From: Rhabditophanes sp. KR3021
Taxonomy: Eukaryota; Nematoda; Chromadorea; Rhabditida; Alloionematidae
Assembly (NCBI GenBank): GCA_963281155.1
Contig: CAUJLY010000001.1
Location: forward strand, 1,054,001 to 1,118,000
Length of the DNA stretch: 64,000 nt
Direction: 5' to 3'
Made by a program: the position numbers and the translations under genes. The number at the start of each line of letters is the position of its first letter. The stretch's first letter is position 1. Below the pieces are notes generated by a model that saw only the letters and a program-made list of their open reading frames with translations, had not been told where the DNA came from and did not search any database. Positions 10,588 through 22,154 of the stretch are shown one piece after another.

Positions 10588-12763
10588 CAGTTTAAATCTA
10601 CTTTAACGATCCTACAAATACAGCTATAAAAAAACTTATTTTCAGCAATTTACTACTATCTTATTTAATTAATTTTTATGACCATTTATTTGCCAACAAG
10701 CTCACTATCTTTTTCAATTATCATCTGTACAGAAGTCATCGTACATATTTATTATGTATTTACTACTTTGCAGAGCTATGTTTAGGTGTGTAAAACATTG
10801 ATTGTACGATAATTGACCGATCATAATTTAATTAACATGTAATAAAATTGTTATTGTTGTTTACCATGTAAAATAGCGTCTAGCATTTTATGCAAGTGAA
10901 TCAAAAACAAATCAAACCAATTCATTTAATAAGTTTATTCAAATTAAAATAATAATTAATTCCTATAGGTTTGCAAATTATGTCAACAGATATTTAGTGA
11001 AAATTTTTTGTGGGTAATTTGTTGAATTGAAGAAAATTGCAGAGAAATGTTATCACCAAGTGAAGTGCTTAATTTTATAAAATAAGTATAACTTGTATAA
11101 GATGTACATTCTTGGTCCTTTCAATCGTAACTTAATATAAATTGATCAGGGGAGAAGACTTTCATGGATGGAGGACAACTAAATGCTTTAATAGGTTTAT
11201 TATTAAAAGTCCACCAAATTGATGTAGAACGACAAAGTTTAGCTGTAACAAGTTGTAATACTGCTTTCGGAAGACATGGTTACAAAATTCAAGCCAACTA
11301 TTGGCTTCCCTGAGTTACATTGAAAACGTAGAAACTTTAAAACCTTTTATTGTCTTGCATTTGAATATGATGAGAGTATTGAAGGGATTAGAAAAGAAAA
11401 TATAGTTTGCCCAATAAATGAAAATTCAAAATTAATCAAATTGAGCAACAATACAAAAATTATCCTAATCACTCCTGTATCATTGATAAACTTTAATTTA
11501 CATTAATATAAATGTCTTTAATTAATCACATTTTTTTAATAAATGTTTTGCATATTGCTAAGCCTGTTCATTCAACTATTAGGTAATAGTCTTTAATTAA
11601 AGTATATTCATTTGCATATACTTCTAATTTTAACTCTTCTTCAATCACAGCATAATAAAGCATTTGTGTATATTTAATTCAAAACCATTTTCAAATTTAT
11701 CACAAAACAACTACAGGACAATCTTTAACACGAAACCCCGACTAACTAGCTGATAATTATTATTCAACTTACAGCAAAACAATTTAAACATTGTCAACGT
11801 CTTCAAGTCAACCACAGACACGATCTTTTGTCATCATTTATTTGAACTGCTCATTTGCCAAATCTCTGAAACTATTTTCACATAACATTCACTACTACTA
11901 TACGTTTATTAAATCAGTTAAATTACTACTATAAATACAAAATTATTCTTCCTTATCTTTTCTATTGTTTGACAAGACATTTACTTTTGAACTTATCATA
12001 TTTATATAAACATTTCTATTAACCCTCTTACCTCCAAATTATGAACCGTTCCCTTTTAAAACATTATAATCATACATATAGCTCCTACTACCTCTTTTTA
12101 TCATTCCTTCTTACTTTCATTAGTTTATCACTACACAACCCCTTAAATTGATATAACTTTATGCTACTACCAGACATGCCCCCAACGAACAGTCAGATCT
12201 CTCACCCCTTAAATTTGAGACCTGATATGGAGTAGGGACAGACCATTTTGTCTTTTCCACTCACGTAGTCAGTTATATTATTAGCTATAATATTTATCTA
12301 GACCGTTTTATCAAACTGTCACCTATACATATCACTGGCACCACACACAACTCTCCTCTAAACCAAAACTTTGATTAATTAAAATGGGCCTCCCAACCAG
12401 GTACACCAAACCATTTTGTCCTCAGCTTTAGCTAGGGTCATTCTTGGTGACAGGCAGACGATTTAAGTACTTCTCGTATGCACACACCTCTACCTCTCTC
12501 TTTCCTTTACACAACAAAAACCATTTTGTTTGTTTATCCCTATATTTATCGAAACTTGGTGGTACCACATGAACGGACCAAAACAAAACACCCTTTTAGA
12601 CAACTTTGAACGTGTTGCGCACATCTCTTGCGTCTATGGTAGATATCATAAATGATAATGTTTTTATTTTATTATGTATTAGCTTCTTGTGATAAAAGTA
12701 TTCGAATTATTTATTTATTGGTGTTGTATTCTTATAGGTATATTACATAATTATTAAGAAGAG
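10588..12763. other. Long intergenic/promoter region
   Basis: About 2.2 kb without a supported gene. The distal part, within 550 bp of the next start codon, carries four copies of an 11-bp motif (listed separately). A TTATAG acceptor-like site at about 12731-12737 lies 27 bp before the ATG of the BRICHOS-type gene and may be its spliced-leader site. Confidence 0.5.
12242..12530 (+). repeat. Four ACCATTTTGTC-type motifs upstream of the BRICHOS-type gene
   Basis: Near-identical 11-mers lie at 12242-12252 (accattttgtc), 12302-12312 (accgttttatc), 12410-12420 (accattttgtc) and 12520-12530 (accattttgtt). They share one orientation, 60-110 bp apart, about 230-520 bp before the start codon. This looks like a multi-site binding element; the binding factor is unknown. 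Confidence 0.45.
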
Positions 12764-15100
12764 ATGGCGATGGTGCCACAACTCGACAATGAACCTCGTA
12801 ATTCATTTGGTTACCAAGAGGTCCAACAACATCCTTTGTCTGCGGACAATGGAACCAACAGAAATTCATGGCACAATGTTGTTTCCACGGCTACTGTAGA
12901 TACCATGCAATATTCTCTTATCAAAAAAAGTCAACCTACTAGACAGGATTCGAATGTCAATTATGGACAAACTCCCCAGCAGGGAATGTCGAGACAGTCC
13001 AGTGTTTCACAGTTGAGTTATGGCGTACCGATGGAATCTTACTCTAAAGCACAGACAATGGTTGCTGAGGGATCGGGACGGTTACCTAATTTGATGAAGC
13101 CTGCCTCTGGCTTTCATTCTTACAATCCTTATCCAGCCGGCAGTGTGATCTCTCAACCTCTGGCTCCTGTCGCTCCTCCGAGGGAAGTAAAGATTAAAAC
13201 ACCTTCGGTTTCTAATAAATCTCGTCAAAGTAATTCGACCGGAAGTTCATCTCACAAAGGTTCCATCACAATCAAACCCAAATCTAATAAATTGCAATCA
13301 TTGTGTGCTTTTCTTTCTAAACCTACCGTCAGAATGTGTACTGCTTTATGTTGTTTCCTATTTCTTGCACTCATAATTATCGCTATTGTTTTGGCCGTAG
13401 TTATTCCTAATTATCAGACTAGTTACCAATTTTCATGGGCTGCTCCAGAAAATCTAAGAGGCGGTAATTCGCAGCCTTCGCAGATTAAACTTCAACTTGA
13501 TGAGGCTAACAATCAGGCGAGATTCGATCTGACCGGTCATATTCCTTTTAAATCTAATTTTATTACTGTCTATGATTTTAAGACTAAGAAAGCTATTGTT
13601 TACGATGAATCTTTGAAAAATGGAACTAAGAATTTAGCTTGCTTTGTGTATTCCTTTGATGACACTAATTTTAAAGCACTCGATGATATCCGCAAAGCGG
13701 CCAGAGACACCTCTCTCACCAAAGCCCAATCGACTGGGTGGGATGAAAGATGGAATTTCATTCCCTCACCTCTCGACAATGCTCAACAACTAACCTACAT
13801 AAACCCCGGAATTGCTCAATGCAACGGAGCCAAAATAATTGAACTCAAACAAACTGGTTCAAACCAAAAATCTCTCAAATGCACAGATTGTTACGATTTC
13901 TGCGTACCAATGTATAACAGTGAAAATGACCTCATCAAGTCTACTTCAATGCTGAATATAGCTTATCGAGGATGTTTCTATATGTTTGTACCGGAGTGGC
14001 AGACATACGCACAAGGATATAATATGGGCGGCTATAATAATAGATTACAGCAGCAACCACAACAACAAATGCAACAGCAGCAAAGAGGCTTTGGACAACC
14101 TCAACAAGGCTTTAATGGTAATAGTTATCAGCAACCCCAGTTTAATGGACACCAACAAAACTATCCACCTCAACAACAGCAATTTGGTAATCAGAATAAT
14201 AATCAGATGAGATTTCAGGCCCAACCAACTCAAGCAGGAAATCCTTTCAGTCAACAGGCATATGGAAATGGTGCGATTCCTTTGAATAATGGCGGTAACC
14301 AAGGTCAGCCCCAGTTTATTAATGGCCAACAAGTTACTGACACCAAATGGATTCCTGTGGGAGGTGCTTCCAATCTAGCTAATCAACTAGGAAATACTTC
14401 TGCCAATGTATGGAATTCAGTCCAAAATAAAGCCACTGACACTCTTAATACCTTGCAAGGAGTCCAAGAATCAGTTGGCAGAAATATCCAAAATGTTGGT
14501 CAAAATATCAACGGACCGATTGGGGAGGGAATAGATAGATTTGGCAATAATATCAGAACTGGAATCTCTGATACCAGATCAAGTATCAATTCAGGATTAG
14601 ATTCAGCTGGACAAGCTATCACCAACTTCGGTCAACAAGCCGGACAAACATTCCAAAATGCAGGAAATCAAATTAACCAAGGATTAACTAATGTTGCTAA
14701 TCAGGGAGCTAGTATTCATGACCAAATTAGAAGTCAGTTTAATCAGCTGTCTAGTAGTGGCGATAATACTAATACACAAGGAGTCGGTCCAACTTACAAT
14801 ACTCAGGGAAACAACCAGCAATTTGCTCAAAATGTAAATGCCAACACCAATCCAAATCCCAATTACCAAGCCCAACAAAATACTGATTCCGTGCATTTCC
14901 TGGTGCGTGAAAGACTTAATCAAGCTCCATCGATGGGTTCAGGACCTCAACAAGGCAACACCTTATCAAACCCCCAAGTAGATATGTATGGCCAACTAAT
15001 AAACCCCAACCTCAATTCTCCAAACCAAAATCAACAACCCTCTCAACTTTCTCCAGGAATGGCTCAATACAGCCAAAACAGTCTCAGGAGTGCATATTAA
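12764..15100 (+). CDS. BRICHOS-type single-pass membrane protein with Q/N-rich amphipathic-repeat tail
   Basis: A single exon encodes 778 residues. Residues 1-190 are a disordered Ser/Gln-rich cytoplasmic-type segment ending in a basic KSNKLQS stretch. Residues about 191-215 form one membrane span (CFLFLALIIIAIVLAVVI) with no preceding signal peptide, giving type II topology. Residues about 225-415 resemble a BRICHOS module: FITVYDFKTKKAIVYDE, then ACFVYSFDD, then paired Cys residues in KCTDCYDFC and a final RGCFYMFVPEW. From about 424 the chain is Gln/Asn-rich. From about 530 to 650 it has repeated amphipathic segments such as SVGRNIQNVGQNI and GISDTRSSINSGLDSAG, apolipoprotein- or LEA-like. 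BRICHOS domains chaperone aggregation-prone segments of their own precursors. The domain call is by eye. Confidence 0.7.
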   Translation: MAMVPQLDNEPRNSFGYQEVQQHPLSADNGTNRNSWHNVVSTATVDTMQYSLIKKSQPTRQDSNVNYGQTPQQGMSRQSSVSQLSYGVPMESYSKAQTMVAEGSGRLPNLMKPASGFHSYNPYPAGSVISQPLAPVAPPREVKIKTPSVSNKSRQSNSTGSSSHKGSITIKPKSNKLQSLCAFLSKPTVRMCTALCCFLFLALIIIAIVLAVVIPNYQTSYQFSWAAPENLRGGNSQPSQIKLQLDEANNQARFDLTGHIPFKSNFITVYDFKTKKAIVYDESLKNGTKNLACFVYSFDDTNFKALDDIRKAARDTSLTKAQSTGWDERWNFIPSPLDNAQQLTYINPGIAQCNGAKIIELKQTGSNQKSLKCTDCYDFCVPMYNSENDLIKSTSMLNIAYRGCFYMFVPEWQTYAQGYNMGGYNNRLQQQPQQQMQQQQRGFGQPQQGFNGNSYQQPQFNGHQQNYPPQQQQFGNQNNNQMRFQAQPTQAGNPFSQQAYGNGAIPLNNGGNQGQPQFINGQQVTDTKWIPVGGASNLANQLGNTSANVWNSVQNKATDTLNTLQGVQESVGRNIQNVGQNINGPIGEGIDRFGNNIRTGISDTRSSINSGLDSAGQAITNFGQQAGQTFQNAGNQINQGLTNVANQGASIHDQIRSQFNQLSSSGDNTNTQGVGPTYNTQGNNQQFAQNVNANTNPNPNYQAQQNTDSVHFLVRERLNQAPSMGSGPQQGNTLSNPQVDMYGQLINPNLNSPNQNQQPSQLSPGMAQYSQNSLRSAY

Positions 15101-17452
15101 TTTTGTGCTATATTTAATTGGACTTGATACTTACTTTATGCTTTCACTTCTTTTACTCTTCTTTTACCCCAAATTATATTTATATCATATGTAATAATTG
15201 CTTTTTGTACCCCAGTTTGATTGATCGAGTCAAAAACGAATAGACTTTAATTTTTATACTATAAATAAAATCTTAAAATGGATAATTGGCTTGGGGTATT
15301 GTTTGAGGGTAGGTTTTGAAGGGTTGTTGTAAATTAGGCTTCAATATTTAAGTTGGTGACTTTTATTTATAACTATTCATTTTTATTGTATGTATATGCA
15401 TTTGTGGTGTATCGCCACAATTCAACTATAAGCAATAGTAATTTTAATTTGTAGCATATTTTTCAATCATTACCTTAATGAAGCACTTTCATTCAACAAA
15501 GGTTTTATTAAAAGCACTCCTACCAACCTTGTGACATAATTACAAAATACATTTTATAAACAAGAGACAACTTTCGGAAATTACTTTCTGATTAGTAATA
15601 ATTAACCCAAATCACGTACACCTAGGATTGTCTTGTTTTGAGCAATTATGTTTAACTAGTCACCGCATAACTATTCAACTGGAAGAAAAAAAGGAGCATT
15701 TTTGGTGGTAGATATTGACAAGGATCTTCTATTTTGAATCAAATAGCACATAGTTGTTCAAGCAATAAGAAACATTCCGCCTACGGTTTATCACATTTTC
15801 GCAAATCAATTTAACCAAATATTAAAATCTAAACTTCAACCACAGCACGTAATGTTAGTAAACTCAAGAGAACTTCATGTATTCCGCGCTTCAGTAACTA
15901 TATAATAACAAACTTCATTCCAAGGATACTGCATATCATTTTAAACATATGCTGCTTCATGCCTCTATTTATTTTATCCCATTGCGGAATTGTATGTCAT
16001 AAAATTATTATTGTCCAAATACATTATTATTTCTTTATTCAAATCTAACATCACTTACACATAATTTCCAAAACCTATTTACAATTATCTTAACGCCATT
16101 TTTCTTTTTTAATTATTAGCATAATAACATATCTATCTGATACACCAATTACATCAACTTTGTAAACAGTTGCTCTTGGTGTTAGCAGTTAAATTTGTAG
16201 CATTCTATTAATTAACAAAAGTAAGATATCTTTGGGATTTCATTTATGGCAAAACATAAATCACCTTCCAAAAAAGTAAAATAATTAATGAGTCCATCAA
16301 AAAATAAGATGTACGAACATTTTCCTTAAAATTTATTACCAATCATCTAACGAAATTGTTCCTTACTCAGTGACAATAGGCAACACTATTTGCTTTGCCA
16401 AAGGTAATAGCCCATTTATCACCTCCGTGAATTATAGTAATATTAAATTATATGTGTATATTACTAAACTTTCAAATATATATCTGACGATCGTAAAATG
16501 GACAAATTTATCAGTATCATTATTGGTGTGTGTTTGTGTCAAGAGCAAACGAGCATTAATCCCCTCATTAAAGATATGTCCTCTACACCTAGACTTATTT
16601 TAATTAAAACGAAGTTAATTAAAATGCCTTACCCATCTTTACCGATTGACATCACCAATCGGTGGCCTCAAATTTATCTTCATTTTACTTAATAACATAA
16701 TCATGCTTATAATACATCATCACCTAACTACTTCCAAACCAACAACTTGATCTTGATTAATACAACTGTTTTTTGTGCCTACCAACAACTTTAACTTCCC
16801 AATATTTATTCCAATCATTTCCAAACCTTAACTACTACTCAAAATACATATAAATTTATTATTATTGATGGCAGAAGAAGCTCCCAACAACTTCACTTTT
16901 TTATCCTCCCATCACCAGTTACTTTTTAGACGATGACTAAAAAGAACCTATCATCTACTCTTAACTTCACTTTTCCGTGGTGCCTACTACATATTATCTC
17001 TTCATCATTACATACAAAATATATCTTCAAGAGAGGTGTGGTGTGGAGGTATCAGATGAGGAGAATAAATATAATAATAAATGATTTTTCAACTAAACCT
17101 TTTGATTTTTAAAATTTGTAGCTTACCCTATTCAAAAGTTTGTTATTTATTCATATATCATCATCTACATATTAATCAATCTACTTTTATTGTTATCAAA
17201 AAACTATGAAGTAGCTATCATTAATATTATAATTAAGTTACTGATATTTTATTAAAAATTAATCTCACACTGGTACACTCTTTTTCAATAGCAATACACT
17301 TTTGAAAGGTTGACCTCTGTTTCTTGATATAAAAGTATATATTCCAACTTATTTTTAGTCAGACTTAATGTTATTTTAGGCAAAAAAGTATTAATCCAAA
17401 CTAAACATTATTCTACCTACCGCCATCCTTGAATGCTTTCATACCATCAACG
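15101..17452. other. Long AT-rich intergenic region
   Basis: An AATAAA-like signal near 15261 probably ends the BRICHOS-type transcript. The rest holds no frame with recognisable homology. A TATTTTAG acceptor-like site about 75 bp before the next gene's start (near 17379) may be its spliced-leader site. Confidence 0.5.
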
Positions 17453-18906
17453 ATGGTCTCGACAACGATTCAAGTTCAAGCAACCCTACAACTTACCCCT
17501 ACCCTAACAGCAAAAGAATCCAAGTATCGAACGTGTTGTGGATGCTGCCACATAACTCACGGAACAGTCTTTCTCGGAATCATAGAGCTGATAGCAGTAG
17601 CAATATTTTTGGTTTCTTTGATACAACAAGTCTTATGGAAACATGGTCATCCCTCAGTTTGTCTGTCAAAGTAAGTAAAATGAGGCAAAACAATATTTAA
17701 AAGTATCTTATTTCAGCCCAAACCTCCGTATGCTCCGAGATTGCCTCTTATTTAACTTTTCACACTTCAATTACACTTTGGCAGGAGATTACATCATCGC
17801 ACTGTTAATGCTTTCAATCATGTTTTGTGTAAGTCAACTTATCATTTCTTTATATTAACTTTTTTTATTTAAATAGATATTATTTTTATTTTGTGGTGTT
17901 ATTTCAACCACACCAGCTCTTTTATTCCCTCACATTGTGGTGCAAGGGTTAGGTCTGCTTTCATCAATTGGTTATTTTGTTTTGTATGCATGGTCTTACT
18001 TTTATGGAGATTTGTATACTCAAAAGAAGCAATTTCATATGCAGAGTTTTGTGGAAAGAATGTGGTTGGCTACTATTTTGTTGATGTTTTCCCTCTTTCA
18101 GATGTATTTATTTTTTACAGTTATTAAGTGCACTTTGTATTTGCAAATGGTTAGACTTGACCAATATAGGAAGGTAAATCAGTTTGAGGAAGTTAGCAAA
18201 CGAGTGCGTTTGGCTAAGGAAAATGGGTTATGGCGTACGGGAGGAGGATTCCTTCAATACAGAGGACAGGAGGAGGATGAAAAGAGGAGGAAAGAAAAGA
18301 AACAACTAAGTAAGCCCAAATTCGTTAAATGGAATATGGAGAAAAATCAAGAAAAGGAAATAACGGACACCAATGATGAGAGTGAAGATGATTGGAAAAA
18401 GAAAAGCGGTGATGTGAAGGTAAATTAAATGTCGCTTCAACTAATGTATTAATTAACTCTTTTAGTCAACAGTCGATTCAATTCCAATGCAACAACTATA
18501 CAACAAACCAGGGCCTCCGTCTAATTTGAATACTAGTCCAGACACAAACAGACATATTTATACAAATTCTGCAAATTTTCATTGCTCATTTACGGCACAA
18601 CCACCTGTCTCCAGATGTTCACCGCCACGATCTCCGCCCAAGCACGAACTCCTTAAGCAATGCCCTTCCAACGATAGTACTCACTCTAACAAAAAAGCAA
18701 CCTCAACAAGGAATGATGATTCATCTAGGTTTAAAAACGGCCATCGCGAACCATCTAAAACATCTCCTCCTAGATCATCGCCCCATCACCATGCCCTAGC
18801 ATCATCCCGATCTAATTCATCCAATGCATCTCACATTCCGGTTGTCAAAAAAGTTTCTATCACATCCACATCCTCAAATTTATCTCAATATTATGGTGTA
18901 AATTGA
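17453..18906 (+). CDS. LAPTM-like four-pass membrane protein with disordered tail
   Basis: Four exons (17453-17670, 17717-17828, 17877-18419, 18466-18906) join in frame to 437 residues. Near the N terminus TCCGCCHITHGTVFLGIIEL closely matches the CCGCCHVRTGT.ILG start of lysosome-associated LAPTM4/5 proteins and related nematode DUF7027-type proteins. Four hydrophobic spans follow up to about residue 220. The spans end in a basic and acidic helix, then a Ser/Pro/Arg/His-rich tail (SPPRSPPKHELL, KTSPPRSSPHHH). LAPTM proteins sit in late endosomes and lysosomes and help sort transporters and receptors. The ATG at 17453 is the first in frame. The gene is convergent with the transporter-like gene at 18962, leaving only 56 bp for both 3' UTRs. 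Confidence 0.75.
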
Positions 18907-18961
18907 TTTTTGTTTAATAAATATTATAATACAATTATACATATTATGATGATCATCTTTT

Positions 18962-20552
18962 TTATACACGAGGTTTCTTTTCTTTCATTTCAATATCTTT
19001 ACCAAATATTTCTGCTAAGGACCCATCCATGTAATAAGGTTTTTCTGTCGACCCATCATTTAGAGAACAATCTTCTAAGTAACATAAGTAAATTGTCCGA
19101 GACCCAAATTCGAAGATGTCTATGAATAATGCTGATATGTAATAAGCTCCGATGGTGACTATTACACAGGGTAGGGTTAGACTTGAGTCATCAACATTGG
19201 CTGGATTGAGTTTGAATTGAGTGTAAGCGAAAATGTAGGTGCATACTCCACATAATGTTGATATAATTACTCTGCCCAGAAATAAAGATAATTCCATTAT
19301 TCCTTTTAAGGAACAGAAGGTTTTTTTGTTTTCAGAGATTAACGTATTTGATTTATTTGCAGAGGACCAAAAGTCTGTACCATGAATGGCCGTCTAGAAA
19401 ATAATAATCATCACTTTTAAGTGCACTTACAATTACGAAAAGACTCTTCTCCATATAAACCAAAAAATTGTCCAAAACAAAAAAGCAGCATTGAATCCAC
19501 GAATAAACGGGAATTTTAAAGTATCGTTCAGTCAATTTGAAGATAAATTGCGAAACTATCAAATAAATACGAACATACTTGACAACCGCAATAGAAATTG
19601 AGCCAATACAAATAGTACCAAAATGAAATTTGACAGATCTCCAAGCACTAGATCGAATTATCTTCTCAGGTAGATGTTCACTATTTTTATCATGAAAGTA
19701 AATAGTAGCAAAAGCTCCTGCAACCACCAAATCAAACAAAGTTTCAATAATACAAGTAATCCAAAAACAAACAAAAGCATTAAATGTTTGCATCAAAAAG
19801 TGCCATGGATTAGTAGTACAGGCCATTGTGATCATTGCCGAAATATTCAAATAGACAATAAACATAATTATATAAGCTATAGTAGGAACTATAGGAAAAA
19901 ACATTATTTTCACCATTTTGTCCGAAGTTAGCCCCACTTGTGCGAATAAGTCCACAGTCAATTTGATAATTTTTTGTGATTTCAAATAACTACCCAATAT
20001 TATTAGTACCACTATAGACAAAACAGCAGCACCGACCATTAAAGCCTTTTGTTGATTGTCGTCTTCTGTGATAAGTGACATGTAAAATATAATGCCGAAG
20101 AGATAGCTCAATCCCAGTAAAATACTATTTATTGTTGTGTGGATGATCAAGGCTCCTAAGTATTTGATGGCAAAAATATATACAAATGATAGCCAAGAAG
20201 CGACGTAGAGGAACCATGCACATGTGAAATAGATGAATACAGCATCTGTTTTCATAGCTTCATCATAAATAGTTGCTACATATTTTACTTTTTTTGAGTT
20301 TGTTATAGTGTGGCAAATTACTGAAAATCACATTTATTACAAATTAATAAAAATTGAAAACTTACAATAAAAATAAAAAACAATCCAAAACCAAAAAACC
20401 ACCAAAAACAAATATTTCCCCTTTGAATCAGTCTTGACTCTATCAACATTTAAAACAATATTAACAGTCTCCATACTTCGAACCTCACCACTATAACTCT
20501 TTTCATCAAATAGGTGCTGCTCATTTGTGTCGTCCAAGTTTACTTTACCCAT
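18962..20552 (-). CDS. Compact choline transporter-like protein (SLC44/CTL family)
   Basis: Three exons (20366-20552, 19431-20320, 18962-19393) give 502 residues. The C-terminal third carries the SLC44 signature: VIISTLCGVCTYIF, then VIVTIGAYYISALFIDIFEF, then TIYLCYLEDCSLNDGS and EKPYYMDGSLAEIFGK. These match family motifs of the type D.iflCfleDlerNDGS..rPyfms. About ten membrane spans are visible. Known members move choline or ethanolamine across plasma and mitochondrial membranes. Oddly, only about 25 residues separate the first span (YLFLVVFWFWIVFYFYC) from the next (VFIYFTCAWFLYVASWL). Usual SLC44 proteins of about 650-700 residues carry a large Cys-rich extracellular loop there. Start is the ATG at 20552. 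Confidence 0.82.
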
Positions 20553-21514
20553 TATTTGGATAATTTTCAATGTAATAGGTACATATAATACTCTTTTGAT
20601 TTAATGATGTCACAAAGTAGATGAAAGTTTTATGTACTCTCTTGACAAACAAAATGAAGTTTTATGGTATGGGCGATAAAATAGATTTTTGTGAAAATGT
20701 TTAGTGACATGCCGAGTGATTAGGACATGTATTATAATGTTTTTGACACCTTGTTAATTCTTTTAATCTAACGGTCTGATTAAGCTGATCTTCTTTTTTA
20801 ATTTGGGGTGTGTAATTAAAATGATCATTTAAAAATTGTGAGTTGATTAGTCTTTGAAATTAGTAACGGAAATTATTCTTTTCATATGACTGATTTAGTC
20901 ATTTTTGGGTGATAAGCTTTTGATAAGACAATGTTTGTTTGGTGTGCTATAGAAAGTTAACTTTTTTTGCGACAGGGAAAAAGTTGTACTTTTGTATTTG
21001 ATTAAAGTTAAAAAAATGTTTCGAAGAATTAAAAAGTATTTTGGTTCATTCAGTTCAAGATGAATCATTTTTATTATGACAAACAACGTAATACTACGTG
21101 AAGACACATAAATCTAGAATATACATTCATTCTGATAATAATTAAGTTTAAAACAAAATAAATTTAAGCGGAAGGCCTAGCTGTGTTTATAATTAAATTT
21201 CACATTTGTCTTTAATTGCTGTTGTAGGAACAAGTTCAAGACATTTGCTGATTCATTCAGATCCCAATTAAAATAACCTCATTCATCTTTCCTTTCAAAC
21301 ACCGAATTTAGCTTTATTAAAGTTGTTCCAACGAAAAATTGTTTACTGGCTTTATTACTTATCAAAACTTGTGATTAACGCTAAGAAGTATAGTAGTCTC
21401 CATGATAAATGTGACCACTTATTCCTAAGACGATTTTAAATAAACTTCGTGTGGGATGTCGCTTTAACTGCACACTTATCTTTAACTTAAACCATTTTTG
21501 ATATTTTGCCTAAG
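20553..21514. other. Intergenic, no gene recognised
   Basis: AT-rich region between two divergent genes, presumably holding both promoters. No coding or RNA feature is supported. Confidence 0.5.
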
Positions 21515-22154
21515 ATGAGTACAGATAAAACAGAACTCGCGTACTACTTTCAAGGCAAAAGAAGTTTAAAGCCGTGTTGTGATGTGCCCATATTCACAAG
21601 CAAAGCGAATTTATATACAAATGGGATTGTTAGGCTTGCACAAGCAACATCAGTTTTTGTATCGGTATATAGAAGAAGTTTCCTTCATTTTAGCTTGTCA
21701 ATTCAACCATCGAAGTCTCAATTTAGTCCTTTTATTATGGATAATCTTCCAATTGATGTGAATATGATTGTTAGCAGGCAATACTGGAATCCACTTTGCA
21801 GAAGAAATACGCGTTCTGTTGGTATTGATTTTTTGAATCTAAGTGACGAACAACGTGCTGAATATAATGAGATGAAGATTGAATTTAGCACAAAGATAAA
21901 CTACAAAACCTTCGTTATGCTTTATAAATCAATTAAAAAAAGTTTGTTTCACAGTTTATCGCACTTAACAATAAATAATTTTAGTTACGGATTATGTCAT
22001 ATACGAGTCAATAAAAGTTTATCCAGATGATGAGTCAAAGCCATCTGACCAATCTAATGAATTACGTTATAACTTAGAGCGGCAATGTAAAATGTTAGCA
22101 ACAAAATGGGAGCCAGTAAGATTGTCTTATTCGGATTATGTAGATTCTGATTAA
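21515..22154 (+). CDS. Orphan protein, two exons
   Basis: Exons 21515-21941 and 21985-22154 join in frame across a 43 bp intron that has a GTTTGT donor and TTTTAG acceptor. They give 198 residues. I do not recognise the family. The second half is the more protein-like part: PIDVNMIVSRQYWNPLCRR, then LNLSDEQRAEYNEMKIEF, then KITDYVIYESIKVYPDDESK, and a charged C terminus ending in SYSDYVDSD. The first half is less convincing because a second forward frame is also open through 21579-21761. No signal peptide or membrane span is seen. The gene may be longer at the 5' end. Confidence 0.45.

Noticed and set aside
13986..14332. Open frames on both strands inside the Q/N-rich region
   Set aside because: Byproducts of CAA/AAT repeats within the BRICHOS-type gene.
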